Shown piece after piece: positions 44,013 to 51,984 of a DNA stretch of 64,000 nt. The translations under genes and the position numbers were made by a program. This DNA is from Streptomyces ortus. Lineage in GTDB: Bacteria > Actinomycetota > Actinomycetes > Streptomycetales > Streptomycetaceae. The stretch is from contig NZ_JAIFZO010000002.1 of NCBI RefSeq assembly GCF_026341275.1, positions 260,361 to 324,360 on the forward strand, read 5' to 3'. The stretch's first letter is position 1, and each line of letters opens with the position of its first letter. Under the pieces are notes generated by a model. It was not told where the DNA came from and did not search any database. It worked only from the letters and a program-made list of their open reading frames with translations.

Positions 44013-44448
44013 CGATCGAGGAGCGGTAGTCGGCGATCGCCGTCACCGAAGCCGGCGCCTGCTTGCTGGCAGGCTTCCGTTCTAGTTCCATGCGGGCCCG
44101 CCGACGATCGCCCTCAGTCGTAAGGAGCGACGACATTACCGAGTTCAGGGCCGCCACCAGCTGACCGTTCGGGCCGCGCTCCGAACAGTCCAGCACCCGC
44201 GACATCAGCTCCGCGGCGTACCGGGCAACCGCCCAGTCCGACGGCTGATAGAACGCCGCCTGCCCCGACTCCCGCAGCGACAGATACCAGTCCGTTGCGA
44301 TCGGATCCCACAGCGGACTCGGATCCGGCAGGTCCGGCAGACCGTCCGGGGCCCCCGAAGGGGCCTTCGTGACCGCGTCCTTCTCTTCCTTCGAGCGATG
44401 GCCCATGCGCTCCTCGGAGCGCTTACCGATAGGTCCACGAACGCCCAT
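44005..44448 (-). CDS. Terminase small subunit (P27-like)
   Basis: The 147-residue product from ATG 44448 (MGVRGPIGKRSEERMGH) follows GGAGG by 5 bases. The pattern WDPIATDWYLSLRESGQAAFYQPSDWAVARYAAELM is typical of actinophage P27-family small terminases, which recognise packaging DNA. It ends in a basic tail. Confidence 0.8.
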   Translation of the reverse strand: MGVRGPIGKRSEERMGHRSKEEKDAVTKAPSGAPDGLPDLPDPSPLWDPIATDWYLSLRESGQAAFYQPSDWAVARYAAELMSRVLDCSERGPNGQLVAALNSVMSSLLTTEGDRRRARMELERKPASKQAPASVTAIADYRSSIGG

Positions 44449-44467
44449 GACGACCTCCAGGGTCAGA

Positions 44468-44486
44468 GCGCGCCACCAGGGCGCGC
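44468..44486 (-). terminator. Hairpin upstream of the terminase genes
   Basis: GCGCGCC and GGCGCGC close a 5-base loop, 20 bases before the small terminase start. Confidence 0.4.
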
Positions 44487-44503
44487 GTAGGGCAGGAAAC
44501 AAC

Positions 44504-44532
44504 GACGCCCCGCAGGACGCCGCCGGGGCGTC
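44504..44532 (-). terminator. Terminator of the primase-like gene
   Basis: GACGCCCC (44504-44511) pairs with GGGGCGTC (44525-44532), overlapping the stop codon of the gene to its right. Confidence 0.6.
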
Positions 44533-45169
44533 AGAGCGAAGCGATCAAACCGGCTGCGTCAGGCAGCTCGGCAAGACTGAGAGGCGTACCCGGAACCCGG
44601 TCACCCACGATCATGTAGCGGCGGTCCGAGTACACCTCGACCGCCAACTCGCCGCGGCGGATACGCCGGCCGTGCTCGACCGCACCGCGGAACCACAGGT
44701 GCAGGCCAGTACCGGACCGGCCGCGCTCCATATACGTCGGCGGCAACTGGTCGGCGATCGTCTGCGCCCACGGCAGGATCTGGCCGTCCTCGACCGCATG
44801 GTCCAGGTCGATGACCACGATGCCGTCGCCAGCCGTGAGGACGAAGCCGACGCCGTCGCCAGCGCGGGACGCAGTGGCCGCGGCGTAGTCCGACCAGGAC
44901 GACGGGTCCTTCACCGAGGCGAAACGGCCATCGACGCGGAGCGGCACCTTGTCCTTATGCCGCACCCAGCGAGGACGCGACGTCAACTCGGCCGGGATAC
45001 GGGCCTGCCGCTCGGCAGAAACCCGCGCCTGACGGGCAGCGATCCGTGATCGACTCGCCCGCTTCCTGCAGGTCGCACCGCAGTACTGCGCATCGGCCCG
45101 CGCCATCAACGGCAGCGGGCCAGCGCACTGCTCGCACTCGGTGCGGCGGGTCACGGCGGTCGACGTCAT
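44531..45169 (-). CDS. Zinc-ribbon protein with primase-polymerase-like domain
   Basis: The 212-residue product has an N-terminal four-Cys zinc ribbon (CEQCAG ... YCGATCRKR) and then a basic linker. The second domain resembles the catalytic part of bifunctional primase-polymerases: GIVVIDLDHAVEDG for the metal-binding DxD and RSGTGLHLWFRGAV for the conserved His. It is much shorter than full prim-pols and lacks a helicase. It may act in replication or DNA recognition. It stands alone with its own terminator. Confidence 0.6.
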   Translation of the reverse strand: MTSTAVTRRTECEQCAGPLPLMARADAQYCGATCRKRASRSRIAARQARVSAERQARIPAELTSRPRWVRHKDKVPLRVDGRFASVKDPSSWSDYAAATASRAGDGVGFVLTAGDGIVVIDLDHAVEDGQILPWAQTIADQLPPTYMERGRSGTGLHLWFRGAVEHGRRIRRGELAVEVYSDRRYMIVGDRVPGTPLSLAELPDAAGLIASL

Positions 45170-45391
45170 GCGTCCAGTCTAGCCAGCGAATGTCACGGCT
45201 ATCGGGGCCTGACCTGCATCGTTACCATCCTGCGACACGGTCCGCCAAGCCGAGTGGACTAGACCGGTGCGCCATCACCGCAGGTCAGCAGCCTTGGAAA
45301 CCCGGGGGCGATGTCGAGAGCTATACCAGCCCGAGGAGTGGATCAAGGGGGGAGGGGGGTACCGTGCCACCCCTCCCATGCGCAGCTACCT

Positions 45392-46336
45392 CTACGCGGC
45401 CGGCCGGCGACCGACGTCTGCCCACTCGCCGTCGTTCTTGATCAGATTGCAGTAGAAGTGAGCCAGTTGGACGTTCGCGGGTTCGTGAGTTCCACCTCGC
45501 GACAACGCGATGATGTGATCCAGTGTCGGCGCTTGAGGGTGAGGAACGACCTCGTCCCGCAGTACTGCCTCACCGCACAGCTGGCATGTCCACTGGTCCC
45601 GCTCGTACACGTCTGGTCGACTGACGTGCTGAACGAAGGCGTCACGTTCCATGGCGCGACGCCTGTCCTTGGCTGCTCGCCTGCTGCATCGACGTGAGCA
45701 GTTCCGGTCTCGCGGGTTGTCTGTGATGAACCATGTCGAGCACATCGGACAGCACGCGCTGAACCAGCGTCGTCGCAGTGGACGCAAGAGGATCACGGTT
45801 GCCAGGCGTGGCGCTCGCAGTAGCGGCTTCCAGGCCAGCTCTACCTGTGCGTGCCGAGCATGGCTCGCCTTGTACCAGCATGAGTGCGAGCAGTATCGAG
45901 ACGTCGGCTTGGTCACGACTGCCTCTGTCCCGCACTGAATGCAGGTGATCCGATACGCCTTGACCCGGTCCCCGTCGTACTGCCTGCTGTAGTACACGCC
46001 ATGCTCAGCCTTGTGTTTCCTCTGGAACTCGGCTTGGCGTGCGTTGCGGAATTGCCGCTTGCACTCTGGGGCGCCGCATTGAACGCGGCGCGGGTTCGTC
46101 ATAGGGCTGCCGCAGTACGGGCAGGGGCGGGCTTCGGCCTCGCGTTGGGCAGCTGCCCTTGCTCGCATCTTCACGAGCCGCTGTTCGTAGCGGCCGTCCT
46201 TGCGGGCCCGCTCGTTGCTCAGCGCATTCCTGCATGCTGCCGAGCAGTACGCGGGAATGGGTCCGCCTCGCCCGACTTTCTTCTCGGTGCCGCAGCGGGC
46301 GCAGTTGATGAAGGTGGGGCGTATAGCCTGTGTCAT
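45392..46336 (-). CDS. HNH endonuclease with multiple zinc knuckles
   Basis: From ATG 46336 the product has 314 residues. Four Cys4-type knuckles occur in series: CARCG/CSAAC, CPYCG/CGAPEC, CIQCG/CSHSC and CPMC/CSRRC. The C-terminal HNH domain has CQLCG, then LDHIIALSRGGTHEPANVQLAHFYCNLIKND with the catalytic His and the N/H metal residues. It may be a homing-type or packaging-associated nuclease. A longer start at GTG 46363 is possible. A 222-base gap on its left (45170-45391) shows no gene. Confidence 0.8.
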   Translation of the reverse strand: MTQAIRPTFINCARCGTEKKVGRGGPIPAYCSAACRNALSNERARKDGRYEQRLVKMRARAAAQREAEARPCPYCGSPMTNPRRVQCGAPECKRQFRNARQAEFQRKHKAEHGVYYSRQYDGDRVKAYRITCIQCGTEAVVTKPTSRYCSHSCWYKASHARHAQVELAWKPLLRAPRLATVILLRPLRRRWFSACCPMCSTWFITDNPRDRNCSRRCSRRAAKDRRRAMERDAFVQHVSRPDVYERDQWTCQLCGEAVLRDEVVPHPQAPTLDHIIALSRGGTHEPANVQLAHFYCNLIKNDGEWADVGRRPAA

Positions 46337-46446
46337 GTCGACCTGTTCGCTCAGGCTGGCCACGGCCCCGGGAGCGCTCCAACGCTCGCCGGGGTTTCTT
46401 CATCCCATTGTCGCAATTCAACTGACGTTTCGTGGGGCTTTGTTGG

Positions 46447-46704
46447 TCATCGACGGCGACCCTTGGTGCCTCGGTTGGCCTTGGATCCGGGCCATGCACC
46501 GGTCGCCTCGTGGAACCTGAGGGCGCAGTACCCGCGCGCCCGGGGTCCCATGAAGCGCTGCACGCGAGACACGCAGCGGGTGAACGATCCGTTGCGCATC
46601 CCGTATCCGATGCCGGCTGCTTTGCCCCCACTGGTCGGCCGGTCGCTCCAGTAGCGGCGGCCTTCGCGGACGATGCGACGGTTGGACTTGGCGCGACTGG
46701 CCAC
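46447..46704 (-). CDS. Small basic phage protein
   Basis: The 85-residue, Arg-rich product (MASRAKSNRRIVREGRRYWSD) starts at GTG 46704, after AAGGAG. It contains CVSRVQRFMGPRARGYCALRF. A nucleic-acid-binding role is possible from its charge. Unrecognised. Confidence 0.55.
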   Translation of the reverse strand: MASRAKSNRRIVREGRRYWSDRPTSGGKAAGIGYGMRNGSFTRCVSRVQRFMGPRARGYCALRFHEATGAWPGSKANRGTKGRRR

Positions 46705-46708
46705 AGCT

Positions 46709-46939
46709 CTACTCCTTGCGTGGCGCGAGCTCTGTGCCTTCGGTGTTCTGCTCGTCGTCTACCCGTTCGACGCGTGCGACTTGCACTGCTGGGATGGCGA
46801 GGACGACGCGGTTGGGTTGGATGAGGTCGCGGTCTTTGAAGAGGACCCAGCCGTCGATGAACTCGACGGTGAGGTCGGGGTCTTCGATGACGGTGTCGTC
46901 GCCGCGCCGTTCGGCGTGGACGATCAGGTAGCGCGTCAT
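46709..46939 (-). CDS. Small phage protein
   Basis: The 76-residue product (MTRYLIVHAERRGDDTVIED) has a beta-rich start and PNRVVLAIPAVQVARVERVD. GTG 46945, overlapping the previous stop, is an alternative start. Unrecognised. Confidence 0.55.
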   Translation of the reverse strand: MTRYLIVHAERRGDDTVIEDPDLTVEFIDGWVLFKDRDLIQPNRVVLAIPAVQVARVERVDDEQNTEGTELAPRKE

Positions 46940-46941
46940 GG

Positions 46942-47142
46942 TCACCGCCTGTCCGCGAGAGTGCCGGGTGACGGGATGGCGGGGGCGTGGAGGTCGGCGC
47001 TGCCGGTGTGTCCGTGTGGCGGGTGTCCGGCGTTGAAGATGCAGCGCATGGGCTGGCCTGCGGTCTTCACGATGTGGCGGCAGCGGCGTGGGGTGGAGGG
47101 TTCGAGCTTCACGACGAGCTGCCAGCCGGGCCAGATCTTCAT
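46942..47142 (-). CDS. Small Cys/His-containing phage protein
   Basis: The 66-residue product (MKIWPGWQLVVKLEPSTPRR) contains CRHIVKTAGQPMRCIFNAGH and PPHGHTG, which may bind a metal. It partly overlaps the HNH gene spacing region and is in the same operon. Unrecognised. Confidence 0.5.
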   Translation of the reverse strand: MKIWPGWQLVVKLEPSTPRRCRHIVKTAGQPMRCIFNAGHPPHGHTGSADLHAPAIPSPGTLADRR

Positions 47143-47146
47143 GCGC

Positions 47147-47434
47147 TCACCTCATCCCGGGGTGTGGTTCCTGCGGTCTCGTCCGTCCGGGCCGGGGGTT
47201 GGCGCGCTGCGCCTCGTTGCCCTCGCGTGACGATTTCTGCAGGTGACAGGGCTCGCAAACTCCCTGGAGCTGCGTGTGGTCGTCGGTCTTGGCCTTGATG
47301 TGGTCGCAGTGCGTACTCGGTCGAACGCCGCACAGGACGCAGGTCGGATGCTTGGCGAGCGTCTCGGCGCGCAGGCGAGACCAGTTGCTGGGCAGGCGGC
47401 CTTTCCTGTCCGAGTTGGCCCACCCTCCGCTCAC
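47147..47434 (-). CDS. Small HNH endonuclease
   Basis: The 95-residue product has CVLCGVRPSTHCDHIKAKTDDHTQLQGVCEPCHLQKSSREGN. This holds two CxxC pairs framing the HNH core (DH, then N replaced by Q-L-Q-G-V-C-x-x-C-H). Such small HNH proteins work with terminases in packaging or in DNA nicking. Here it is 3 kb from the terminase genes. Confidence 0.8.
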   Translation of the reverse strand: MSGGWANSDRKGRLPSNWSRLRAETLAKHPTCVLCGVRPSTHCDHIKAKTDDHTQLQGVCEPCHLQKSSREGNEAQRANPRPGRTRPQEPHPGMR

Positions 47435-47443
47435 AGCCGTCTC

Positions 47444-47647
47444 CTATTCCTCACCGCTGCGTTCGGTGCTGCTGCCGGGTGACCAGCCTGCGAATCCGGC
47501 GCGTCGGTCGGCCGGGCTGTTGGCGGCGGCGATCCCGTAGAGCCGGACGGCGGTTTCTTCGGCTCGCCGGAGTGCGTCGTCGGCGCCGGTCACTTCGACG
47601 GTGACTTCTCGGACGCCGTCGGACAACTTCACCGTCACGTCAGGCAT
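47444..47647 (-). CDS. Small phage protein
   Basis: The 67-residue product (MPDVTVKLSDGVREVTVEVTG) looks like a small alpha/beta domain. Its start overlaps the preceding gene's stop by 8 bases. Unrecognised. Confidence 0.5.
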   Translation of the reverse strand: MPDVTVKLSDGVREVTVEVTGADDALRRAEETAVRLYGIAAANSPADRRAGFAGWSPGSSTERSGEE

Positions 47648-48293
47648 CGGCGGATTGGTCGCTCTTCAGTGCGCGGAGGGTGCCGCACTGGTCGTGGGCT
47701 ACGGGCGCGTTGTCCGTGGAGAGTCCCGCAAGGTCGTAGGCGGAGCATTCCCAGCAGATGATCTGACCTCGGTGCTCGACCGGGCGGTGCAGGTTGCGGA
47801 CAGCCTCCGTTGCTGCGGCCCGCGCGTCGCGTTCCTTGCGGAGACCAGCAGCGGCGTTGCGGATGTCGTCCCAGTCGCGGAGTCGGTCCATGCCGAGGGC
47901 GTCGGCGAGTGCGATCCTCCACCGGGCGAGCCTGTCAGCGTCGCTGGCGATGTCGGTCCGCTCCTGGACGGCGTCGACGGCACGGGCACGCGGCTCGTCG
48001 GCGCGGGTCCAGTCGACGGGCTTTCCGCCGATGGTCATCTCGTAGTGGGCGTCCGCCGGGAGGGCGCCGCGTGCCGCGTCGAGGTACGCGGTGGTGTCGT
48101 TGGCGGGGATGTCGATGGTTCCGGGGAAGCAGAGGACTTGCCGGGCACCGATCCGTGTGGCGACGTCTTCGGGCCAGCGGGTGATGTCTTCGGCGAGTTC
48201 GTCGTCGACTTGGTCGAGGACGAGCACGAAGGGCGTCTCGCTGGCTTCGCCGACGAAGACTTCGGGGAGTTCGAGGATCTGCAGGCGGGCCAT
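47640..48293 (-). CDS. Hypothetical phage protein
   Basis: The 217-residue acidic product (MARLQILELPEVFVGEASETP) has a beta-type N-terminal half with LVLDQVDDELAEDITRWPEDVA. A helical C-terminal half ends in a Cys pair plus His (CWECSAYDLAGLSTDNAPVAHDQCG). The motif pattern is common in actinophage small-gene arrays, but no function is known. Coupled to the 63-residue gene (TGATG). Confidence 0.6.
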   Translation of the reverse strand: MARLQILELPEVFVGEASETPFVLVLDQVDDELAEDITRWPEDVATRIGARQVLCFPGTIDIPANDTTAYLDAARGALPADAHYEMTIGGKPVDWTRADEPRARAVDAVQERTDIASDADRLARWRIALADALGMDRLRDWDDIRNAAAGLRKERDARAAATEAVRNLHRPVEHRGQIICWECSAYDLAGLSTDNAPVAHDQCGTLRALKSDQSADA

Positions 48294-48484
48294 CAGGCGC
48301 CCACCGCCTTGGTTGTGGTCTCGTCGGCGAGGCGGACGACGCTGAGGACGTTGGCGATGGGGATGTAGGCGCAGGCGGATCCGTCTCCGGCCCAGCCGAT
48401 GTACTGGCTGCCGGACGGTTCGATGTATTTCGCCTCGATGGTCTCTTCGTGACCGGTGAGGTAGTTGATCGTGTAGCGGGCCAT
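48293..48484 (-). CDS. Small phage protein
   Basis: The 63-residue product (MARYTINYLTGHEETIEAKY) includes WAGDGSACAYIPIANVLSVVRL. It has the conserved GGAGCCCGCGCC leader before its ATG. Unrecognised. Confidence 0.5.
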   Translation of the reverse strand: MARYTINYLTGHEETIEAKYIEPSGSQYIGWAGDGSACAYIPIANVLSVVRLADETTTKAVGA

Positions 48485-48505
48485 GGCGCGGGCTCCTGTG
48501 GTGGG

Positions 48506-48883
48506 TTACGGCTTCCAGTGCGGCCCGCGTAGCGCTTCGGGCACGTCGCTGGTGGTGATGGGCGGGGTGGGCGGCCGTGGGTGGTCGAGTCCAGCGAGGG
48601 TCTCGGGGGTGATGTCGTGGGCGTGCGCGAGATCGGTGACGGTCGGGCACGGGTAGGGCACGAGGTACTGGTAGCCGTCGCCGCCGTCTTCGCTGCACGT
48701 CCGGCACTGCCAGCCGTCATCAAAGCCGGTCCCGTTCGGCTGCGGCGCGTGTCGGGCGAGGATGCGGCGGTCCGCCTCGCAGCGGCGCAGGATGGGTGCG
48801 GCTTCGCCGCTCGGGATGCAGTCGTCTTCGATCGACCGCTCAACGGCGTCGACTTGCTGGGTGATCCAGGCGTGGAGGTCCAT
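48506..48883 (-). CDS. DUF6221-like protein
   Basis: The 125-residue product (MDLHAWITQQVDAVERSIED) has the DUF6221 N-terminal helix and LRRCEADRRILARHAPQ, then a Cys pair WQCRTCSEDGGDGY. It lacks the usual C-terminal end of the family. The leader GGAGCCCGCGCC precedes the start. One of four related proteins in the window; function unknown. Confidence 0.6.
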   Translation of the reverse strand: MDLHAWITQQVDAVERSIEDDCIPSGEAAPILRRCEADRRILARHAPQPNGTGFDDGWQCRTCSEDGGDGYQYLVPYPCPTVTDLAHAHDITPETLAGLDHPRPPTPPITTSDVPEALRGPHWKP

Positions 48884-48901
48884 TGGCGCGGGCTCCGTGG
48901 G

Positions 48902-49150
48902 TCAGGTGAGGTGATATCCGGCGGTGTCGTAGTAGTCGATGCCGCCGAGTTCGATCCGGTCGCCGACGTGCGTGAAGTAGGGGCTCATGACGGCCGCGTC
49001 GGGCGGGGCGTCGGGGGCGATCCAGGTGAGGATGACGTGCTCGCCGTCGCGGCGCCGGGATTCTTCACTGCCGGGCAGCAGGTGCTTGTGCTTGTCGAAG
49101 TCGGCTTCGCGTTCCGGGGCGACGCGGAGTTCGACGCGGGTCTCGCTCAC
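48902..49150 (-). CDS. Small phage protein
   Basis: The 82-residue acidic product (MSETRVELRVAPEREADFDK) reads HVILTWIAPDAPPDAAVMSPYF and starts at GTG 49150, overlapping the previous stop (GTGA). Unrecognised. Confidence 0.5.
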   Translation of the reverse strand: MSETRVELRVAPEREADFDKHKHLLPGSEESRRRDGEHVILTWIAPDAPPDAAVMSPYFTHVGDRIELGGIDYYDTAGYHLT

Positions 49151-49500
49151 GTCAGGTCCTGTTCGGCTGCGATGACGACGCGGCGGGCGAAGAGAGTGAG
49201 GGTGACGGTGACGAGTTCGTCGTCGCGGCTGGTGATCTCGTGGACGGTGATCTCGGCGTCGCGCGGAATGAGGAGCGACTGTCCGTTGATGCGGACGTCG
49301 TTGGGGGTGATGACGCTGCCGCCGCTGGTGCTGTCGGTGGCGCGCCCCTTCTCGACGACCTCAATGACGGCAGCCTGCGGACCGCTGGTCTTCGCGGCGG
49401 CCTTCTTGCTGGCCTTCTTCTTCGGCCGCCCCGCCCAGTAGATGACGGCCGTGGTGATCGCGGCGAGCCAGGCGAGGGAAGTCAGGACATGGTCAGTCAT
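49147..49500 (-). CDS. Membrane-anchored phage protein
   Basis: From ATG 49500 the product has 117 residues. One N-terminal helix (VLTSLAWLAAITTAVIYWAG) is followed by a Lys-rich stretch (RPKKKASKKAAAK) and a beta-rich domain (SVITPNDVRINGQSLLIPRD ... LVTVTLTLFARRV). It would sit in the membrane with the domain in the cytoplasm. The overlap ATGA links it to the preceding gene. Function unknown. Confidence 0.55.
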   Translation of the reverse strand: MTDHVLTSLAWLAAITTAVIYWAGRPKKKASKKAAAKTSGPQAAVIEVVEKGRATDSTSGGSVITPNDVRINGQSLLIPRDAEITVHEITSRDDELVTVTLTLFARRVVIAAEQDLT

Positions 49501-49763
49501 GACGTCGCCTCCGGCTCGTCGTCCGCCTTGGGGAAGAACTCGGCCATGAGGTAGTCCCACGCCTTGGCTGCCTTGTCGGCGACCTCGTTGCCACGCGCCT
49601 GCTGCACGTAGGCGGCGATCGCCTCAGCCTGCGAGCGGACTTCGGCGGGGACGGCGTTGAGGACGCCCTTCAGGCACGGGTCGCTGGAGGCGTGCTGGTC
49701 TTCGTGACCTTGCACGGCGATGATCAGATTCCATGCCCACAAGGGCAGGTCGGGGGAAGCCAT
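49497..49763 (-). CDS. Small phage protein
   Basis: The 88-residue helical product contains LPLWAWNLIIAVQGHEDQHA and AWDYLMAEFFPKADD. The GCCCGCGCCC leader precedes ATG 49763. Unrecognised. Confidence 0.5.
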   Translation of the reverse strand: MASPDLPLWAWNLIIAVQGHEDQHASSDPCLKGVLNAVPAEVRSQAEAIAAYVQQARGNEVADKAAKAWDYLMAEFFPKADDEPEATS

Positions 49764-49789
49764 GGGCGCGGGCCTTCCGGGTGGGGTGG

Positions 49790-49984
49790 TCAGGCGAAAC
49801 TTGCGGGGATCTCCACGCGGTAGCAGTCGCTGCCGTCGGCGCGTTGAGTAATCCGGGGTCGAGCATCCGCAGGGACGGTTGCGCCGCCGCGTTCGACGAG
49901 CGTGCGCCCGTAGGCGAGCGCGTCGTCGGGGTCCGGCGCTTCTCCGAGTCCTGCGAGTTCGAAGGCGAGGAAGCGGCCGGTCAT
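49790..49984 (-). CDS. Small phage protein coupled to the epimerase gene
   Basis: The 64-residue product (MTGRFLAFELAGLGEAPDPD) starts at ATG 49984, overlapping the stop of the epimerase gene. It reads like a small alpha/beta domain ending VEIPASFA. Unrecognised. Confidence 0.5.
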   Translation of the reverse strand: MTGRFLAFELAGLGEAPDPDDALAYGRTLVERGGATVPADARPRITQRADGSDCYRVEIPASFA

Positions 49985-50859
49985 GCGAGTGCCCGCCGCA
50001 CGCCCTCTTCGAGGGTCACGGTCGGCTGGTAGACGTCGAGCATCCGCTTCGGATCACAGACGCGGTGGTGGACGCCTTGCGGTGCGGCGGGCAGGTGCTT
50101 GAACTCGGGCCGGTATCCGGCTTCGGCGGTGACGAGCCCAGCGAGTTCGTCGAAGCTGGCCGCCCGGCCCCAGCCCACGTTGATCGGCCCGGTGGCGTCC
50201 TGGTCGACGGCCGCGAGCGTCGCGCCAACGAGATCGTCAATGTGGACCCAGTCTCTCGTCGAGCTGCCGTCGCCCCAGATTTCGAACGGGTCCTGCCGCT
50301 CGCGGGCCCGGCGGATGAACGCCGGGAACGGGTACACGTCGTCCTGGTCGGTGCCGTAGCCAGAGAATGGCCGGAGGACGTGCACCCGGCAGCCCTCAGC
50401 TTCGGCGTACTGCGCGAGCTGCTCGCCGGCGAGCTTCACGAGCCCATACGTCGCGTCGGGCCGGCCGGGCTGCTCGTAGTCGATGTCCGTCTCGACGAGC
50501 CGGCGGACCGGGCCCGGCTGCTGAAGCGCGACCGGATAGGCGGCAGACGAGCTGAAGTACACGGCGCGCGGGGTGCCGGTGCGGACGAGCCACCGGAAGT
50601 ACCAGGAGTCCAAGGCCAGGTTGGTGGCGACTCCGAGCGGGCTGCCGTCGATGCTGGCCCGGCCGCCGACGATCGCAGCCGCGTGGATGGCGAGGTCCCA
50701 GCGGCGGTCATCGGTGCGGAAGAAGTCGAGGGCGTCGCCGCTGCGGGCGAGGGGGGTGGCGTTGAGGTCGATACCGAGGACGAGGTCGCCACGGTCGAGG
50801 AGCGCGCGGTGCAGGTGGCGGCCGACGAAGCCGGACGCACCGGAGAGGAGGACGCGCAT
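49981..50859 (-). CDS. NAD-dependent nucleotide-sugar epimerase/dehydratase (extended SDR)
   Basis: The 292-residue product starts at ATG 50859, five bases after GGAGG. GASGFVGRHL is the NAD-binding TGxxGxxG-type motif. AAAIVGG, YFSSSAAYP and YGLVKLAGEQ supply the catalytic Ser and the YxxxK pair. RPFSGYGTDQDDVYPF and WGDGSSTRDWVHIDDL are typical of GDP-fucose/GDP-mannose and related epimerases. It would convert one NDP-sugar to another for a glycosyltransferase. It forms one operon with a methyltransferase and a GT2-like enzyme. Confidence 0.88.
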   Translation of the reverse strand: MRVLLSGASGFVGRHLHRALLDRGDLVLGIDLNATPLARSGDALDFFRTDDRRWDLAIHAAAIVGGRASIDGSPLGVATNLALDSWYFRWLVRTGTPRAVYFSSSAAYPVALQQPGPVRRLVETDIDYEQPGRPDATYGLVKLAGEQLAQYAEAEGCRVHVLRPFSGYGTDQDDVYPFPAFIRRARERQDPFEIWGDGSSTRDWVHIDDLVGATLAAVDQDATGPINVGWGRAASFDELAGLVTAEAGYRPEFKHLPAAPQGVHHRVCDPKRMLDVYQPTVTLEEGVRRALA

Positions 50860-50861
50860 GG

Positions 50862-51077
50862 TCACCTCCGGGGGTGGTCGAGCCGTCCTCGGCAGGTGAC
50901 GTTGTGGCGCCCGAACAGGCGGCAGGCAATCCGGCGCGGGGCGCAGTAGGCGAAGTCCCACGGCTCCGTGAGCGCGTACCGGAGCCAGTAGGTGGCCGCG
51001 TTGCGGCACTCGCTTCGCCCTCGGTACTCCCAGCGGCGACGTGGCGAAGCCTGCCGGGGCGCGAGCGCTTCACGCAT
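50862..51077 (-). CDS. Small basic Cys-containing protein in the glycan cluster
   Basis: The 71-residue product (MREALAPRQASPRRRWEYRG) has three Cys (SECRN, FAYCAPRRIACRL, NVTCRG) and many Arg. It is coupled to the methyltransferase gene (TGATG) and ends next to the epimerase start. Unrecognised. Confidence 0.5.
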   Translation of the reverse strand: MREALAPRQASPRRRWEYRGRSECRNAATYWLRYALTEPWDFAYCAPRRIACRLFGRHNVTCRGRLDHPRR

Positions 51078-51685
51078 CAGCCGCCCGCCTTCACGGCCCG
51101 GTAGACCCCCCACGGCAGTTTGCTGTCGACGGGTTCGAGCCCGATGCGCGCGCAGGCGTCGGCCTGCTGCTGCGGGGACCAGGTGGTGACGCCGATCCAC
51201 GAGTCGGCCTCTTCGGGCGCCTCGGAGACGGGCCAGTCGAGGACGAGGATCCCGCCGAGTTTGGTGGCGGCCCGCAGGCGTTCGATGATGTGCAGGCAGT
51301 CGGTGTAGCTGTGGTGGATCAGTACGGCGAGGCTGTAAACGGCGTCCATGCGGCGGCGCCCGAGGTGTCCGGCGATGCCGTCGGCGGACGCCTGAACGAG
51401 TGTGATCCTGTCGCGCTGGAAGATGCGTTCATCGAACCGGTCCAGCATGTTCTGCGAGCTGTCAGCAGCGGTGACTTCGTAGCCACGGATAGCCATGGGG
51501 ATGGCGACCCGTCCGTCTCCGCAGCCGAAGTCCATGACCTTCGCCCCGTCGGGGATGACGGTGGCGAGCATGTCGGCCTGCGCGCGGCCCGACTCCCAGT
51601 AGGCATCCTCGGAGACGCGACGCAGCGGGTGAATCGCCTCGGGGTCGGCGACGTCCCACGCTTGGATGACGGCTTCGGCGGTCAC
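51077..51685 (-). CDS. Class I SAM-dependent methyltransferase
   Basis: The 202-residue product starts at GTG 51685 after AGGAGG and overlaps the upstream stop (GTGA). KVMDFGCGDGRVAIPMA is motif I for SAM and VTAADSSQNMLDRF is the acidic strand. LVQASADGIAGHLGRRRMDAVYSLAVLIHH covers motifs II-IV. It resembles small-molecule and sugar O-methyltransferases of glycan clusters. Location between epimerase and glycosyltransferase genes suggests sugar methylation. Confidence 0.85.
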   Translation of the reverse strand: MTAEAVIQAWDVADPEAIHPLRRVSEDAYWESGRAQADMLATVIPDGAKVMDFGCGDGRVAIPMAIRGYEVTAADSSQNMLDRFDERIFQRDRITLVQASADGIAGHLGRRRMDAVYSLAVLIHHSYTDCLHIIERLRAATKLGGILVLDWPVSEAPEEADSWIGVTTWSPQQQADACARIGLEPVDSKLPWGVYRAVKAGG

Positions 51686-51984
51686 GAGGCCTCCTCGCAA
51701 TCCGCAGCGACGTGCCACGAAGTGGCGGCGTCCTCGGCCCACGGGGCGTTCGACCCGTGAGGGGTGAGGTAGTCGGCGTCGCCCGCGAAGGCGAAGCCGG
51801 TCCGGCCGACCACGACCAGGCTCGCTATCCACTCACCGTCGGTGCCGTTCGGGCAGCCGTCCAGCGGCTCTCGGTTCAGGAATCGCGGGACTTCGCTGAT
51901 GAAGGCAAGCCGACATGGAAGCGGCTGGTCCGTGCGACGATCTCGCTCGACGTAGTGGACTTGGTCGCCGAGGTGAGGTTTCAC
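51682..51984 (-). CDS. Hypothetical protein in the glycan cluster
   Basis: The 100-residue product (MKPHLGDQVHYVERDRRTDQ) has a small beta domain with RLAFISEVPRFL and DGEWIASLVVVGRTGFAFAG. GTG 51984 overlaps the glycosyltransferase stop (GTGA). Similar short proteins occur in phage small-gene arrays; function unknown. Confidence 0.55.
   Translation of the reverse strand: MKPHLGDQVHYVERDRRTDQPLPCRLAFISEVPRFLNREPLDGCPNGTDGEWIASLVVVGRTGFAFAGDADYLTPHGSNAPWAEDAATSWHVAADCEEAS

Noticed and set aside
42216..44123. 635-codon plus-strand frame opposite the large terminase gene
   Set aside because: The translation is Arg/Pro/Val-rich with no motif, and the minus strand codes a recognisable terminase with coupled neighbours.
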